NCBI GenBank assembly: GCA_009103225.1
Contig: RHPI01003330.1
Location: forward strand, 157,308-221,307
Reading direction: 5' to 3'
DNA length: 64,000 nucleotides
Source of the DNA: Chlorokybus atmophyticus
Taxonomy: Eukaryota > Streptophyta > Chlorokybophyceae > Chlorokybales > Chlorokybaceae
The notes under the pieces are model-generated. The model was not told the DNA's origin and did not search any database. It was given only the letters and a program-made list of their open reading frames with translations. A program made the position numbers and the translations under genes. How positions within the stretch are numbered: the first letter of the stretch is position 1; every line of letters begins with the position of its first letter. Of this stretch, positions 10,913-23,458 are shown in pieces.

Positions 10913-13900
10913 CTACCGACGCTTTGCACCCCAGGCATTGGCAGGCTCGTCCTCCTCAGAGTCGATGTCGCCGTACTGCCACAGGTTCAGCCGGGACTGC
11001 CTCGCCTGGTCCTGGTGCTCCAGCAGCTTCTTGATCTCCTGTGCCCTCCAGCCTGTGCCCCGCGCCTTCTCTAAGCGCGCAAGTCCGTTCTACCAGATCC
11101 AGCAAGTGGCAGTCAGTACTTAGCTCTGCATTGACTTACCCCCTCCGCTGCCAGGTTGGTTGACAACGGTGTGCAAACCGCCACTCGTGAACAAAAGCAA
11201 ATGCTTGCAAGCATGCAGGCATGATGTGGTACCTTGAGTAGCGCAATGTTGACGGTTTCTTGCAAGCCAGGGACGACCAACGTCACCATCAACTTGGATC
11301 CCTGCTTGCCCCCAGTTCTGTCCACTTCTTCAACACACGCAGTCAGCTCCTTCCCGGCAACCAGTCTGCCGAAGAGGTTGGCGGCATCCATGCCAAAGTC
11401 CTCATCCAGCTTGGGCACCTTGAGAAAGGCCAGCTGGCAAAGTTGCGCCTGCAAACAAACAGCAACTTGGTCATAGAATGCCAAATCCATGCAACCAACG
11501 AGTGGAGCAACGTTGCCGCAACAGAATCAGCTAAAGCTTCCATGCTTCCTACCTGTTGTGGCACCGCTCCCAAGTTGGCTGACACCTCCAGAGGACGCAA
11601 CCTGGAGAAGGCAAGTGTCTCCCTGTTGCCATAGTCGAGGTAAAACACCTCATACTTTGTGTTGATCTTGAGACCACTAGCATCCCTCAAAACACTTTCG
11701 ACATATGCCCTGGCCCAGTTGTCATCCCCTGCACACGTTTGCAAGCAGTCAGTGCCTATCACTGACTGAGTAACAACGAGACGGCTGGTGATGGGGCAGT
11801 TATCACACTGAAACGCACCTGTAAAACGGCCCAGAACGATGTCACCGCGTTTGGGGTCAAACATAACAGGCGGCAGCTTCTCGGCAAGATCCAAAGACAA
11901 TGAGCGAAGCTGTTCTTCCAACCATGGCAGCTGTGGTTCGCCTGTGATCTTTTGCACATAAAACTCGGTGGCGTCCTTTATTTCCGAAACTCGCACCTGA
12001 CAGTCATAGAGAAGACCTTGGTAACCTGCAATGGTTGTACAGCTTTCACGCATGTCCACAAAAACAAAATTGTTCTTACGCGTAGCATTTCTTTATTCCT
12101 GTTGCCAACGTCACCGCTTGCACTGTCATCGCCCTCTCCAGCAACAGGTTCGACGTAGTTCTGCCAGATGTTCACGCGCTGCTTCTTAGCAAGTGCCTCT
12201 GCAGCCATGAGCTCATTGCCTCCGGGCACCCTATCTGCACTGAATGAAGGGTGCAGCGTTGCCAACCCATTCGACAAGAGCTCTACACCCACGTTGGTCT
12301 GCAAAGGCGTGATGAACCAACTCAATCACAGGGCATGGCACCCTCATACAATTAGTGACTTGGACAACAGCAACAAACTGTCATCAAGAAACAATGGTGC
12401 ACCCTATTCAGGAAGAGGCGGCCAAGAAAAGTTCCTGTCTTATCAATGCTTTCAATCTCCACCTCGACATCATGCTGCAAACATAGACACAGAGTCGATG
12501 CATGTTCTCATCAAACGCCCAACTTGCAGATACAAGCAGGAACGGTTGTACAGCGCCGTTTACCTGCAGGATCTTGTGGCGCATGAACTGGAGTGCTTCC
12601 TCAGCATAAGGCTCATCCTTTCCAGGACAACGCACGCCCGACAACGAAAACGCAATGCCACATGACTCCTTGGGAATGAAGAGCTTGTACCTACAAGTTG
12701 GCAACGATCAGCACTTGAGCTCAGCTTGCAGCACGCCGCAGGCACCTCAAGTATGCCACATGCAAACCTCTAGTACCAAAGGATGGGGTACCTGTGACCG
12801 GAGAGAACATACTCTACCACTGCAGATACGCGGCCAGTGCGCTGGAAAAAAGGAAGATACTGCTTGGCCCTGTTCGCAGCGTTCTGGGAAACATCATTGA
12901 TCAAACCCGAAGGAGGCTCCTTGGCGGAGTGCAATCCTTTCTTGTCTTTCTGTGCTTTGGCCTCAGCCGCCAACAGCTGATCATAGTGCAGAGATCGTTC
13001 CTCCTGTAACAAAATTAATGCCTCAGTACGTACGTACGTACGTACAATGCATGAGTGCTCCAGATCACAAGGCCTCAGCAGAGCAGAACGCAATGATATT
13101 GGGTTGTGCTTGCTACCATTCAACCCCCACCGCACCTGCTCACGATGCCGCACGACAGTTGCTAGGCCCCTCACAATCAGCATTTCTGCCACATTTGCGC
13201 CCAAACTTTGTCCATTTGCTGCATCTGTGCGTTCCTTGTCAGGCAGCGGCAGGAACATTGACCCAAATGCCATGTCCCTGTCACCGCCTGGCAATGCAGG
13301 TGCGCCCTCCGCAGCAGTTACCTGGTGGTATAGAACCAAGTTATCAAGTAAAAGAACAGAAACAATCCCACCGGGGATGAGAGGGGNNNNNNNNNNNNNN
13401 NNNNNNNNNNNNNNNNNNNNNNNNNNNNNNNNNNNNNNNNNNNNNNNNNNNNNNNNNNNNNNNNNNNNNNNNNNNNNNNNNNNNNNNNNNNNNNNNNNNN
13501 NNNNNNNNNNNNNNNNNNNNNNNNNNNNNNNNNNNNNNNNNNNNNNNNNNNNNNNNNNNNNNNNNNNNNNNNNNNNNNNNNNNNNNNNNNNNNNNNTGGA
13601 GTACACAAGGAGGGGCATAATGTTACTGCCGCACTGACCTTCCTTGTGTACTCCATAGTGACATGGACTTCTTTGCCAATAAGCCGTTGGCGCAGAAACT
13701 CTTTGGCTTCGCGTGCATAAGGTGCAGCTCGTTCCTCGCGCCTGGGATTGCCCATGCGCGGTGCTCGGATGCTGGAGAGTGCAACTCGCCTCTCCGCTTG
13801 TGGTCCCGGAGGCAGCGACAGGTCACGAACTACGATGATGTCACCGCTGATAACTTCAACCACCTAAGAAGCAAGCAACATCAGTGTCTGACTGCACGCT

Positions 13901-16502
13901 CCCTACAAGCAAGGCAGTGCAAAGGACCCACCCGGCCAGTGAAGTTGTCATTCAGAATAGCTGTAGAGTTTGACGGTGGAGGCACATAGTTGCGCCAGAG
14001 GCATAGTTGTGCTTGTTTAGCCGCACGCTCCGCAGCTCGGAGTTTGGTTCGCACTTCCAATGGCAGCATAGCTGCACTCCAGTCAACCATTTTCACTAGA
14101 CCCTGTTGCAGACATGTTTAGCGACATGCGAGGCAGCGTACAACCAATACGTTTCCTGCGTTTTAGCACAATGTTTGCTGATTTGCACCTGCTTGAGGAG
14201 CTCTTCCGCAATATCTCGTGGTTGGTCGTCCTCAGGGTAGAAGACAGAACCAAAGAGGTTTTGGTACTTGTCTACGCCTTCTAGAACAACCCTCACCTGC
14301 AGATGCATAATGAGTAACATAATGACTGACACACAACAAGCGACACTTGCCGATAAACAATGCAGCACGCAATACACTTGCAAGCGAAAGCAACAGCTCA
14401 AACTTGTAGTTGTCGTGACATACTCAAGACGGTAATCTCAGAAACAAACTACAAAACTGTTCGTGCAGGATATGCTGCTGTGCATGCTTACATCTCGATG
14501 CAGAATCCGGCACTCAGCATAATGCTTGGCTTCGCGGGCATAAGGCTCAGCGGCAGTGTCTGAATTGATGGATGAAGCCAGGCGTTGTGCAGAAGACAAA
14601 GGGGCTCCAGGCTCAGATGCACCAGACGTTGTGGGTTTGCCATTTGTGTCCTGTCCGCCCTCTGATACTGCAGGAGCAGCAGGCTGGGCCTTCTTGCCCA
14701 TTGACGGTGCCTACATGCATGACAGGTGAATAACTACAATTACAGCGAGCAACTCTTGTCAGTATACAAAACAGCACACCCGCACCTGAATGCCAGCCAG
14801 GTATATTGCAACAAACTGCATCTCTGGTAGCAGCCACGCCCGTAAGAAAGCGCCATCACGCACGCTCTGGGATGTGCCAGGTTCAGTACAACGCGTCAAC
14901 AAGAACAGTGTCAATTTTCGAATACATCACGAGCCTGCAGACAACGGCCATGCAAACACACACCACGATATGGAAACAAGCATCATATGCTGCAGTGCAG
15001 CACCTCCACTATTGCCGCCAGAGGCTTGCCCTTGTAGGATGCCAGAAGCTCCAATGCATCAAATGTACTGCCTTCTGAGCCAGCAGCACCTGGAAGCTTT
15101 CGAACAGACGCTTCTGCAGCTCCTGGTTCCTGTGAGATGTGACTTCAGCATAAGTACTTGAGTGTTTGGGCAAGTTTGAACTCATTCTGCACAGACACTG
15201 CTGCAAACCTTGCTCCAGATGCCCGAACCAGCCTGCTGTGCTACATCTTGAAGCCGCAAAAGCTCTTCGTACTGTGCAGCTTCTGCATCCCTTTGCTCCC
15301 GTACCTGCCATTACATTGGGCCAGCGTTAGGTGTCGAAGGTGTCAACACACATCGAATCACAGCGCAGCGACCCTATGAGGCACGAACCTTGGCCCAGCC
15401 ATGCTCCACAACATCATGGCCTACGTTGACGTTGCCCTCGGCCAAGTATACCGTGCCAAACTCCCGGCCGATGGTTGGAACAGCATAGTCGACACGAAAA
15501 GTGACTTGCTGTGAAGCGATAAGAGTGTCAATGGCGCAGGCGCCCATGCAGACATGAGCAGCTTATCAATTTCACGAACCTTGCCAATGCATCTCCTGCG
15601 CAGGTATTCCTTGCTCTGCCATGCCCAAGGTTCGTCCCTGCTTGTGCCATCACGACGAGCCTGCAGTGCGCAATCACTTGTGAATGTGGCACTGCTGAGT
15701 CGTCAGTGCTGTGCAGGTGCCACCAGTGCAAGGCCATGATGAATTCAGGAAGTACATCTGTGTGCTCAACCCGCGCAGATTGACTGCATGCAGCCAAGCG
15801 CTCATTGCCAGTATTACACTCTGCATGTGCTGAGAAGCCTGGTAAGGTACGCATCACAACGACAGCATTGTCGCGGACAGTATGCAGAACTCTACTATCA
15901 GCATGTCAGCAGAGGAGAGCTATTTGGAAATCAACCAGGAGGCCATCAAGGTGCCAAACCAACACAAGGCAGACTATTAACAACATATAACTACATGACA
16001 AGGGTGCAGCCTGGCGCACAGGGCCATGGCATTCTCCGCGACAGTTTTACAACAGTCCTTTGAAGCTAGCCTTGCGAGTTGCAACATGCAGACGCCCTAA
16101 CGTGGCGTGCCTCTTACCGGGAAGTGGGTCGCCTGCTGCTACACACTGTTCCAGAACAGTGTGTAGCAGTTGCATGCTGCAGGCGAAACGCCGAAGCGAC
16201 ATTGCGAATCATGGCCGTCAAGCTACCAGACTAAGCAGAAATTGAAGGCCAACTGACACGTTCTCCGTCGGCACAAGCTAGTCAAGCGCAAACAGACAAT
16301 GCACCTGCTGACCCTTGCAGCCCTTCGCCACAGTGCACCGCACTCAACTCACCATCCTGGGAGCGATGAGACCAGTGAGCGTGATGGTCTTCTCGGGCGG
16401 CGGACCTCCTCGGACATTGCCGATGATTACCAGGGAGTCGCCGCTAGGAACGGCCTTCACGGTCCCACGCATCCACGTGCTCGGCGCACCAGCACCCGCC
16501 AT
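10913..16502 (-). CDS. TSN: Tudor-SN ribonuclease (staphylococcal nuclease and Tudor domains)
   Basis: This is the conserved eukaryotic RNA-binding Tudor staphylococcal nuclease (SND1 in animals), a stress-granule and RNA-decay factor. The start at 16502 begins MAGAGAPSTWMRGTVKAVPS, typical of the family. Further exons give ARRDGTSRDEPWAWQSKEYL (about 15663-15583), VTFRVDYAVPTIGREFG (15510-15390), the second nuclease fold (LRAWLLPEMQFVAIYLAG, then VLEGVDKYQNLFGSVFYP), the third (VVEVISGDIIVV with SSIRAPRMGNPRREE), the fourth (near 12700-12130), the Tudor domain (VLGRFTG near 11830; YEVFYLDYGNRE near 11650) and a C-terminal nuclease-like part ending NAWGAKRR at 10913. About 16 exons are needed. 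A gap of 210 undetermined bases (13387-13596) removes part of the third nuclease domain. The gene shares upstream space with the PLC gene. Confidence 0.93.
13023..13047. repeat. ACGT tetranucleotide repeat in a Tudor-SN intron
   Basis: About five tandem copies of TACG (GTACGTACGTACGTACGTAC) lie in the intron between two exons of the third nuclease domain. It is self-complementary and probably length-variable. Confidence 0.8.
13387..13596. other. Assembly gap inside Tudor-SN
   Basis: This is a run of 210 undetermined bases. The coding sequence on the two sides belongs to the same protein but part of the third nuclease domain is missing. An inverted copy of flanking exon sequence adjoins its right edge. 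Confidence 0.99.
13597..13655. repeat. 15-base inverted repeat beside the gap
   Basis: TGGAGTACACAAGGA (13597-13611) is the exact reverse complement of TCCTTGTGTACTCCA (13641-13655). The right arm is Tudor-SN coding sequence (residues MEYTR). The left arm touches the gap, which suggests a fold-back artefact rather than biology. Confidence 0.85.
16136..16169. repeat. Perfect 16-bp hairpin in Tudor-SN intron 1
   Basis: CTGCTACACACTGTTC at 16136-16151 is followed after two bases by its exact reverse complement GAACAGTGTGTAGCAG at 16154-16169. It lies in the long first intron of Tudor-SN. Possible meanings are a small-RNA hairpin, a remnant of an insertion, or a protein-binding dyad. Confidence 0.85.
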
Positions 16503-17359
16503 ACTGCAAGCAAGTGAGGGAGAGCAAGAAGCAAGCCGAACAACCTCGTGGGTACTACTGGCTTTATGAACTCAACAATAATGTCGACGACAACAAGAAG
16601 GACGCCACTGATGACGCCGCCGTACTAAGCTACTTGAGCTGACAGTTTGCCTCGCCCTGGCGGATATCACTCACTGCACACAGCTCATATCGTGTCTAAC
16701 TCGATATCGCGCTCTTTAGTACTTCGCGCACGTTTTGTTGCCCAGAGTTAGGGCGTTAGGACGCTTAACGTTCAATGTCGCGCATGCTGAATCTCGATCT
16801 TGCCGTCAGATGGAGCGAACTGCCCGGGTGCGGGATGTTGATATCTTGCGCAGCGCGCATGCCTGCACTGAACGCTTGCATTAACGTGCGCCTTGCCACG
16901 TGTGTCAGCTCAAGCGTCACTGTGCCACCAATTGGCGGCGGCGACGGCGGCGGCGAGGTGGTTGAGGACGCTGGTGGCGTGAGAATTGCCGGCCTTTGTG
17001 AACATGACACTCACGGTGAGTGGGAATGCACCTTTTCCTCGGCTAGAACCAAGTTTGCGGACGGGCTGGGGAGTGCGTCATTTTCGTCTAGCAGCAGCTT
17101 GTTGTGAGCACGATTGCGTGCCGCTGTCACATTGCTTGTTGTCAGTAAGGCAATGCAGCTTTGATAGCCTGGCCATTCTATTTAGTAGGTACGAAGCGGT
17201 GCAATGCTTGACGGATAGCGGTGTTTTCTTCAGTGTGCATGCAGCGCAGGCAAATCTCATCATCAAACTCACCTTTGGAGCAATTTCAGCTTTCTGCGAT
17301 ACTTAGTGTCAGCACGTCCTGTGAAGTGCTTGCATTTGCTGTTCGTTATCGGGCAACAG
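16503..17359. promoter_or_regulatory. Divergent promoter region of Tudor-SN and PLC
   Basis: Tudor-SN starts leftward at 16502 and PLC coding begins rightward near 17360. The region must hold both promoters and any 5' untranslated exon of PLC. An open frame from 16775 ends at a good donor (G|gtgagtggg near 17015) but its phase does not fit the first sure PLC exon, so I do not join them. No TATA box stands out. Confidence 0.45.
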
Positions 17360-20300
17360 CAAGTCCCAACTCCAAGTTCGTGCGCAGGAGTGCATTACTG
17401 GCAACAAAGCCGTCAAAGACGTGAAAACCAAACTTAAGAAGAACAAGTCAGTAGCGCCTCCGGCTCCTGTCGTCGCCGTGTTTGAGCAGTATGCCAGTGA
17501 CAAGCGATACATGCGAGCGTCGGAGCTTTTGCAATTCATGCGAGTGGAGCAAAGAGACATTGCTGCAAATGAAACCACAGTGCAGGTAAGGGGATGGCAG
17601 GACCCCTCTCAGTGCACATGAAGGCAGTATCTGCATACGAGCTTGACTGCAAGGCATGCAAGTTACGACCTGGTGTCAAGTCGAAACTGTAACGCATGCA
17701 CATTCATGCTGATACTGGTGGCTGAGCATGTGTAGAAAATGCAGCATATTTATCACCTGTCGCATGTTGTCCACTGCTTGTTGTGGCTGGCAGCACCGGG
17801 GTGTGCAACATTTACCCCACGCTGTATGTGTACTGCAGTGTGCTTGTTTGTTCTGACACTGCTTGGCAGGCTGTGATGGAGAAGTGGAAGAGCGACGTGA
17901 AGTCAGCAATGTTGAATCTGGCCGGCAAAATGCATGCAGACACGTAAGTGACCTTGCTAGCGTCCTGGCGTGCAGTCAGCACGAGCTCGTTGTTCTTCAA
18001 CTCGTTTCTTGCGTTGGTATCGTCCACTCTATCTTCTTGGCTGACAAGCGTTGTACATGGCAGGTCGCAACCTCCACCGGTAGGCTGCAGAACAGCGCGC
18101 TAGGATGATAATAATAACTGCATTGAATATATCTTATGCTCATATTGGCACTGCAGACAGGTTTGTTCTGGACTGTTGAGAGCTTCATGCGCTACTTGCT
18201 GGACGCTGAATGGAATGATCCCTTGAAACCAGTAGGTCTCATCATCTGTAGTGTGTGTGCAAGCCCAACCGCTTTGCACCACCTTTGGCCGTTTTATAGT
18301 TATTGGTTTGCTTGCAGGTGTCGGGTGTCACAGACGATATGACACTGCCATTGTACAACTACTACATATATGCCTCCCACAACTCGTACCTCACCGGCAA
18401 CCAACTGACAAGCAGGAGTTCGTCTCGGCCTGTGGTTGAGGCGCTGCTTGCAGGCTGTCGCATTGTCGAATTGGACCTTTGGGAGAAGGGAGGCAAGATT
18501 AAAGTCCTTCACGGAGGGTAACAGCAACGACGCATGAGTTACTCTGGTGCTATCTGTCCACTGCTCCTTGTCCGATTTATGGCGCCAACCGTTTTGCACG
18601 TGCAGCACTTTGACAAAGGCAGTAGCTTTTGAGAAGTGTGTCAAGGCTGTCAAGGACAACGCCTTTGTCGCGTCTCCATATCCCGTTGTTCTTAACCTGG
18701 AGAACCACCTTTCTCCGCCAATGCAGGCACAATGTGCCCAGGTGCGTGTCCTGCTGTGTTCCTACCAGAGTTGTAGATATCCAAAGGTGCTGACAACAGT
18801 TGGCGATGCTCTGGTGCACTAGATTTTGCGGGACATCTTGGGGGACACACTGTACAGCCATGGTGGCGACAGAACGGTGGAAGTTCTGGCATCTCCTGAG
18901 GCACTCAGGTCGTGGTGAATGCAGTCTTGTTAACTCGCAGTATGGCTTGTGCATGGGCGCGTGTACTGAAGAGAAATGTTCCACTCTCTGTCAGAGGTAG
19001 AATCATTATCAGCGACAAACCCTCTGAACCATCGGTTGCTGAGGTCAAGCAGGCTGCTAAGGCAGCTGCAAACCAACCAGGTATGAAAGTTCAATGCTGC
19101 CAGTCATTGGTTGGGAAATACCTCTTAGGAGCGGACTCAAACTGTGACCAGCCAAAGCATAGTCAGCATCTCACGGTGGGCTGTCGCAGCTGGCCCTCCA
19201 CAGCCCGATCCATTGGATGCGCCGATCATTGCTGAATCAGAGGCAGCTCAGCGTCCACAACCTGCGCCGGTATGGATGCATGCATTGATTACTGCACAGT
19301 TGTCACCATGACGTCCTGAGGCAGAAGCATTAAGCCTTATAGCTATTTGCTTTGGCTAAGGGCCAACATGGCACGACAGTGCCTATTCTTGGTTTGTTGC
19401 ATAGTTGGTGATTCAGTATAAAAGTTGACCGTGGGACTGTGTAGGCTTAGCCATGATGCCGGTACGAGTTGTATCTAATGTGTGGGTATAACAGGGCGCA
19501 ACACATGGTGAGGTACACGATACATCAAAGAAGCCTATACCTGAGTTAGATCAGCTGCTGTATATTACTTGTGAGAAGCCCCGCGCACTGGAAACCTGTT
19601 TGCAACTGCAAGGATATGAATGCATGATGCTCAACATGAGCGAGCCTCAGCTGACGAAGCTATTACAGCTTGATGCTGCAGGAGTGGTGAAGTAAGTCAC
19701 AGTGCTGACAAGCAATGACATTGTGAGTCAATGATAGCCGGCTTGCATGCATGAACTGAAGTGTTGGTGTTGCAGGTACACAGCAAAGCATCTAATACGA
19801 GTATACCCATTCGGTCTCAGATTTGATTCGTCCAATCTGGACCCCATGCTTTCTTGGTCTCATGGCATTCAAGTCCCTGCTCTCAACACACAAAGTCGTG
19901 TAAGTCCTGTGTCAACGAAAGTTTAATGACGGTTGCATGCATGGTTGCATAGCTACCACATGCTGGAGTCTTGTGCATGCGCACTAACCTTGCAATCACT
20001 TGCAGGGACAACCTCTGTGGCTTGCAAGGGCATTGTTTCGAAAAAATGGCAATTGCGGCCTGGTCAAGAAACCTGACTGCTTCCTTGATGGCACTGCCCT
20101 GTCTGGGACGCTTCCTGTCAAAACACGATTAAAGGTTAGCATCCTGCAGCGGACATCGCCGTTCAGCTGATGGTTGTATGCTGGTGTTGGGGGTATTTGA
20201 TGAAAGCAACCTCATGCTTAAGCACCCCAGCGCGTGACGCGTGCAGTTATTGGCCGATTCGAGTGCTTGTGTATGACATGTGCCATCCTGTGGCAGATCA

Positions 20301-20656
20301 ATGTCTTGTTCGGGCGCGGTTGGAACAGGGCCTTTGACCTCCTGAGCAAGCCAGACTTCTATCTCAAGCTGAAAATCTTTGGCGTGCCGCAAGACAGTGC
20401 AAAGCAGAAGACGTCCGTCGTCAAGTCGCGACAGCCTGTCTGGAATCATCAGTTTGAATTCACAATCGCAGTCCCAGAGCTGGCACTGTTGCTTATGGAG
20501 GTCTATGACTACGACTCGAGTGATAAGAACGACTTCGCTGGACAGTTCTGTGCTGCTGTTACAGATCTGCGACCGGGGTACCGCGTGTTCCAGCTGCGCG
20601 ACAAGAAGGGGCAGCCGACAAGTGCAACTGTGTTGGCGCGGGTTGAGGTTGCTTAG
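17360..20656 (+). CDS. Phosphoinositide-specific phospholipase C, plant type
   Basis: The enzyme splits phosphatidylinositol bisphosphate into diacylglycerol and inositol trisphosphate at membranes. Twelve exons (17360-17585, 17870-17943, 18157-18231, 18318-18517, 18606-18741, 18823-18908, 18995-19080, 19190-19269, 19495-19691, 19776-19899, 20006-20134, 20297-20656) follow one another; from the fourth exon on I checked that phases join without a break. The order is an EF-hand-like N-terminus, the X domain with the first catalytic His (YASHNSYLTGNQL), calcium-ligand acids (VELDLW), the second His (VLHGG) and PVVLNLENHL, an acidic-poor linker, the Y domain (HLIRVYPFGLRFDSSN, GNCGLVKKPDCFL) and a C-terminal C2 domain. 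There is no PH domain, as in plants. The true start codon lies in an upstream exon I could not fix. Confidence 0.9.
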
Positions 20657-23458
20657 AGTCGTGACATCTGTGTGCAAGGCCTTTTGTCCAACTCAGTGGT
20701 TCACGCTTATGGTGAGGTGATGTTTTGTAAATGTTGCATAGTATCCTTTAGTTACAGAAGTTGTCAGTCGCCTGTGCGTGTACCAAGATTGTGTACGCAG
20801 CCATTGGCATGTGGATGTCATTGCACATGTTGCAAACACTCTGCCTACAGCGTCAAACTGTTACATCAGACTGCACAAGTGAGTGTATATATTATGCTGT
20901 CGTTGTAGCCAACATCAACTCACAGGAACAATCACATCCATGTGCTTGAATCGCTGCAAAATTGCTTTCAAGCGTGGATGTGACTGTGCATAACATAACA
21001 TTACTATAAGCATACATTTATGAATACGATGAAAGTAATAGTGACAAATCTCCTTACCGGTACGCTTACCCGCTCTGCACCCGAATCACAACCATTCTTA
21101 TCAGTCCAAGCTGCTAATCTCATGTGGTTTGATATTGCTATCGTTTCAATAAATAATAGCAGTATCTTATTGTAATATTGTTTTCAACAATATTCAAGTA
21201 CATCTGTAAATGGGATGTAAACAAACCTAGAAGAAGTCCGTGCAAGTTGATTATCATGCAAACAAAGTTGTATACCGTTTTCGACATTGGTATTGGCATA
21301 TTAATGCAAAACTCTGTTTGCTCAGTTGCCGGTCATGCAAGTAACGATACATATTGTAGCTAGTATGACGGAGTGCATTTGCATTCAATGCGATATTTTT
21401 AATTACTGATAGCATTGGTTATGTGCAACTTTGGTTGCATACATGACCAGCAATGGTCACATGTGACCAATGGTATAAACAATTGTGTTGTTAAAAAGTT
21501 TTGTGTTCAAAACATATCCTCTGCAATTGCACAAGATAAGTATATTTACCATATCAATCATGGCTACGTATATTATAACATGTGTAATTACACAAGAAGG
21601 AATGAACGCATGTAAGTCAATATATCACAATTCAATTGCAAAATAGTTAATTATAATTGAAGCTATAAACATGTAGCTTTGTTTGGTTTATATTGCATAA
21701 CGCATATCAAGTTACATGTTCATACTTATACATGACACTGGTGTTATATACACGGTACCGCATGTGTCACAGCCCACTCAACCACAAAAGACTTAGTGAT
21801 TTTATGGTTGATTTGTGGTAATTTTTAATGTACCTTCCCATTACAGCATGCACCATAGATGATATACAAAAAATTTCAATGCTAATTAGCTTCACTTGCA
21901 TAATGTCTCTGAAAAGTCTACCTTCACTTTGCACAACATTGTGTTATGCATGTGTAACACAATGTATTACACATGTTTATGTGTATTATATTAGTTATTC
22001 ATATTATTAGATGCTTGACATGTATATCAAACATTGAGGCACCGTTAGTGAAAGTTTTGTTGTTTCAATTTGTACCCAAGTTGCACGCACCTTATGTTAT
22101 GACTGTATGCCAATTATATAATACATAAACCAATGTCTCTGTATTGATACGCTATCTTTGCATATTGTATGAGTCAGATTGTAAATATGCAGCCTGTGCA
22201 CGCACTAGCGAACAATATGTACACCTTTTCCCACTATCTCCCACAATCATTGTCTGCTTGCTCTGCATGCTTTGTTGACAAGTAAAGCTAAAGGGGCTGC
22301 ACGTAGATGCAGCCCCTTTAACATCACCTGTCATAGTACACTTGTTTGTGCCTTTAATGTAATGTTATATAAAGCTAAAGGGGCTGCACGTAGTATGCAG
22401 CCCCTTTAACTTCACCTGTCATAGTACACTTGTTTGTGCTTTTAATGTAATGTTATGGCTTGTGTGTGTGTGTGTTGCTACTGATGTGACTTGCGGCCCC
22501 TCATAATAGCATTTGCTGATTAAAGACTATCATGAATCCGCATGAGTGTGAAAGCTTGCCCAGATCAAGCGGTGTAGGCCTATAATTACCAACCAACTCA
22601 GTAGCATGTACGGTTAAGAAGATGCTCGTATCCGTGTGGCGATTGCGTACCTTCACCGTTTCAGCAAGGTGACGCCCACAAGCGAACTGTGCTATCAATA
22701 ATACTACGGTACAGTGTATGTACGTGGTCAAACTAGGGCATTTTACCTAGGCCTATGTCACAGTTTTCTGAAACAAAACACATCTGACGAGAGTCACAAC
22801 GGACCGGGTTACTCTCCCGGCACTGCTGGATGCGCTGCAACGCGCGCACGCGCACGTGATCCCAGAGATGCCTCCCATTCCGTTCCGGACATACCATAAT
22901 GGCTGGCGCGCACGTTGTCGCGTAGCGCAAGGTCCATCACTCTGTGCAACGCCCATGATGACTCATGGCTCATGACACAATCATTGTACCTTATCGATAA
23001 ATGTCATCAACGCATGATACCATGGTAGTCTGGTGGGGTGGAGTTTGGATTCATCACAATTTGGGTTAATCACCCAGGTACACTTGCTTAACAGCTCGTT
23101 AGCAACAGTACCGATAGCGTTGCGTGATTCAACACGGGCTCGACAGCGAACGCACGTTGTGTGCGGAACGTTTTCCGGAGAACAGCCTGAAAAAAGCTTG
23201 CCAGAGCTTTAGGCGTAAGTGTGCGTGTTAAAACAACGAGGCGACGGCGGCGGCGGCCAGGCCACGCTGGCGCTGACTCAGGCAGCCAGGCCTGCCTACG
23301 TCCAACGCTTTCGCCGTCGCCGCATTGTCAGCCAGGCTTAGGCGGACTGAACGGAGAGAGGCGGAGGAGAGGGTGGAGGATGTTGTGCAGCTGCATGTGT
23401 TGGGGATGCCAGTGACGGCGTCCCCATTGCTAGGGTGGCCGGCGGCCGTGCCGCCGCA
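20657..23458. other. AT-rich spacer
   Basis: From about 20950 to 22480 the base composition falls sharply to A+T-rich, unlike the gene-bearing flanks. It has many TATA- and TTAAT-like words, no exon with recognisable coding, and the duplicated hairpin unit at 22285-22457. From about 22800 the composition returns to G+C-rich, and 23220-23340 is GCG-repeat-rich, probably the promoter and leader of the sulfotransferase gene. Confidence 0.55.
22285..22457. repeat. Tandem pair of about 86-base hairpin units
   Basis: Two near-identical units (22285-22370 and 22372-22457) each begin with a stem AAAGGGGCTGCA, a 6-8 base loop and TGCAGCCCCTTT, followed by CACCTGTCATAGTACACTTG and a TTTAATGTAATGTTAT end. 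The stem is perfect over 12 bases in both, with the only differences in the loop and a few single bases. Confidence 0.9.

Noticed and set aside
13597..13655. Inverted repeat considered as a regulatory hairpin
   Set aside because: One arm is coding sequence and the other touches an assembly gap, so an artefact is the simpler reading.
16775..17014. Open frame considered as first PLC exon
   Set aside because: It ends at a good donor, but its phase does not fit the next certain exon, and the composition is Ala/Gly-rich without PLC similarity.
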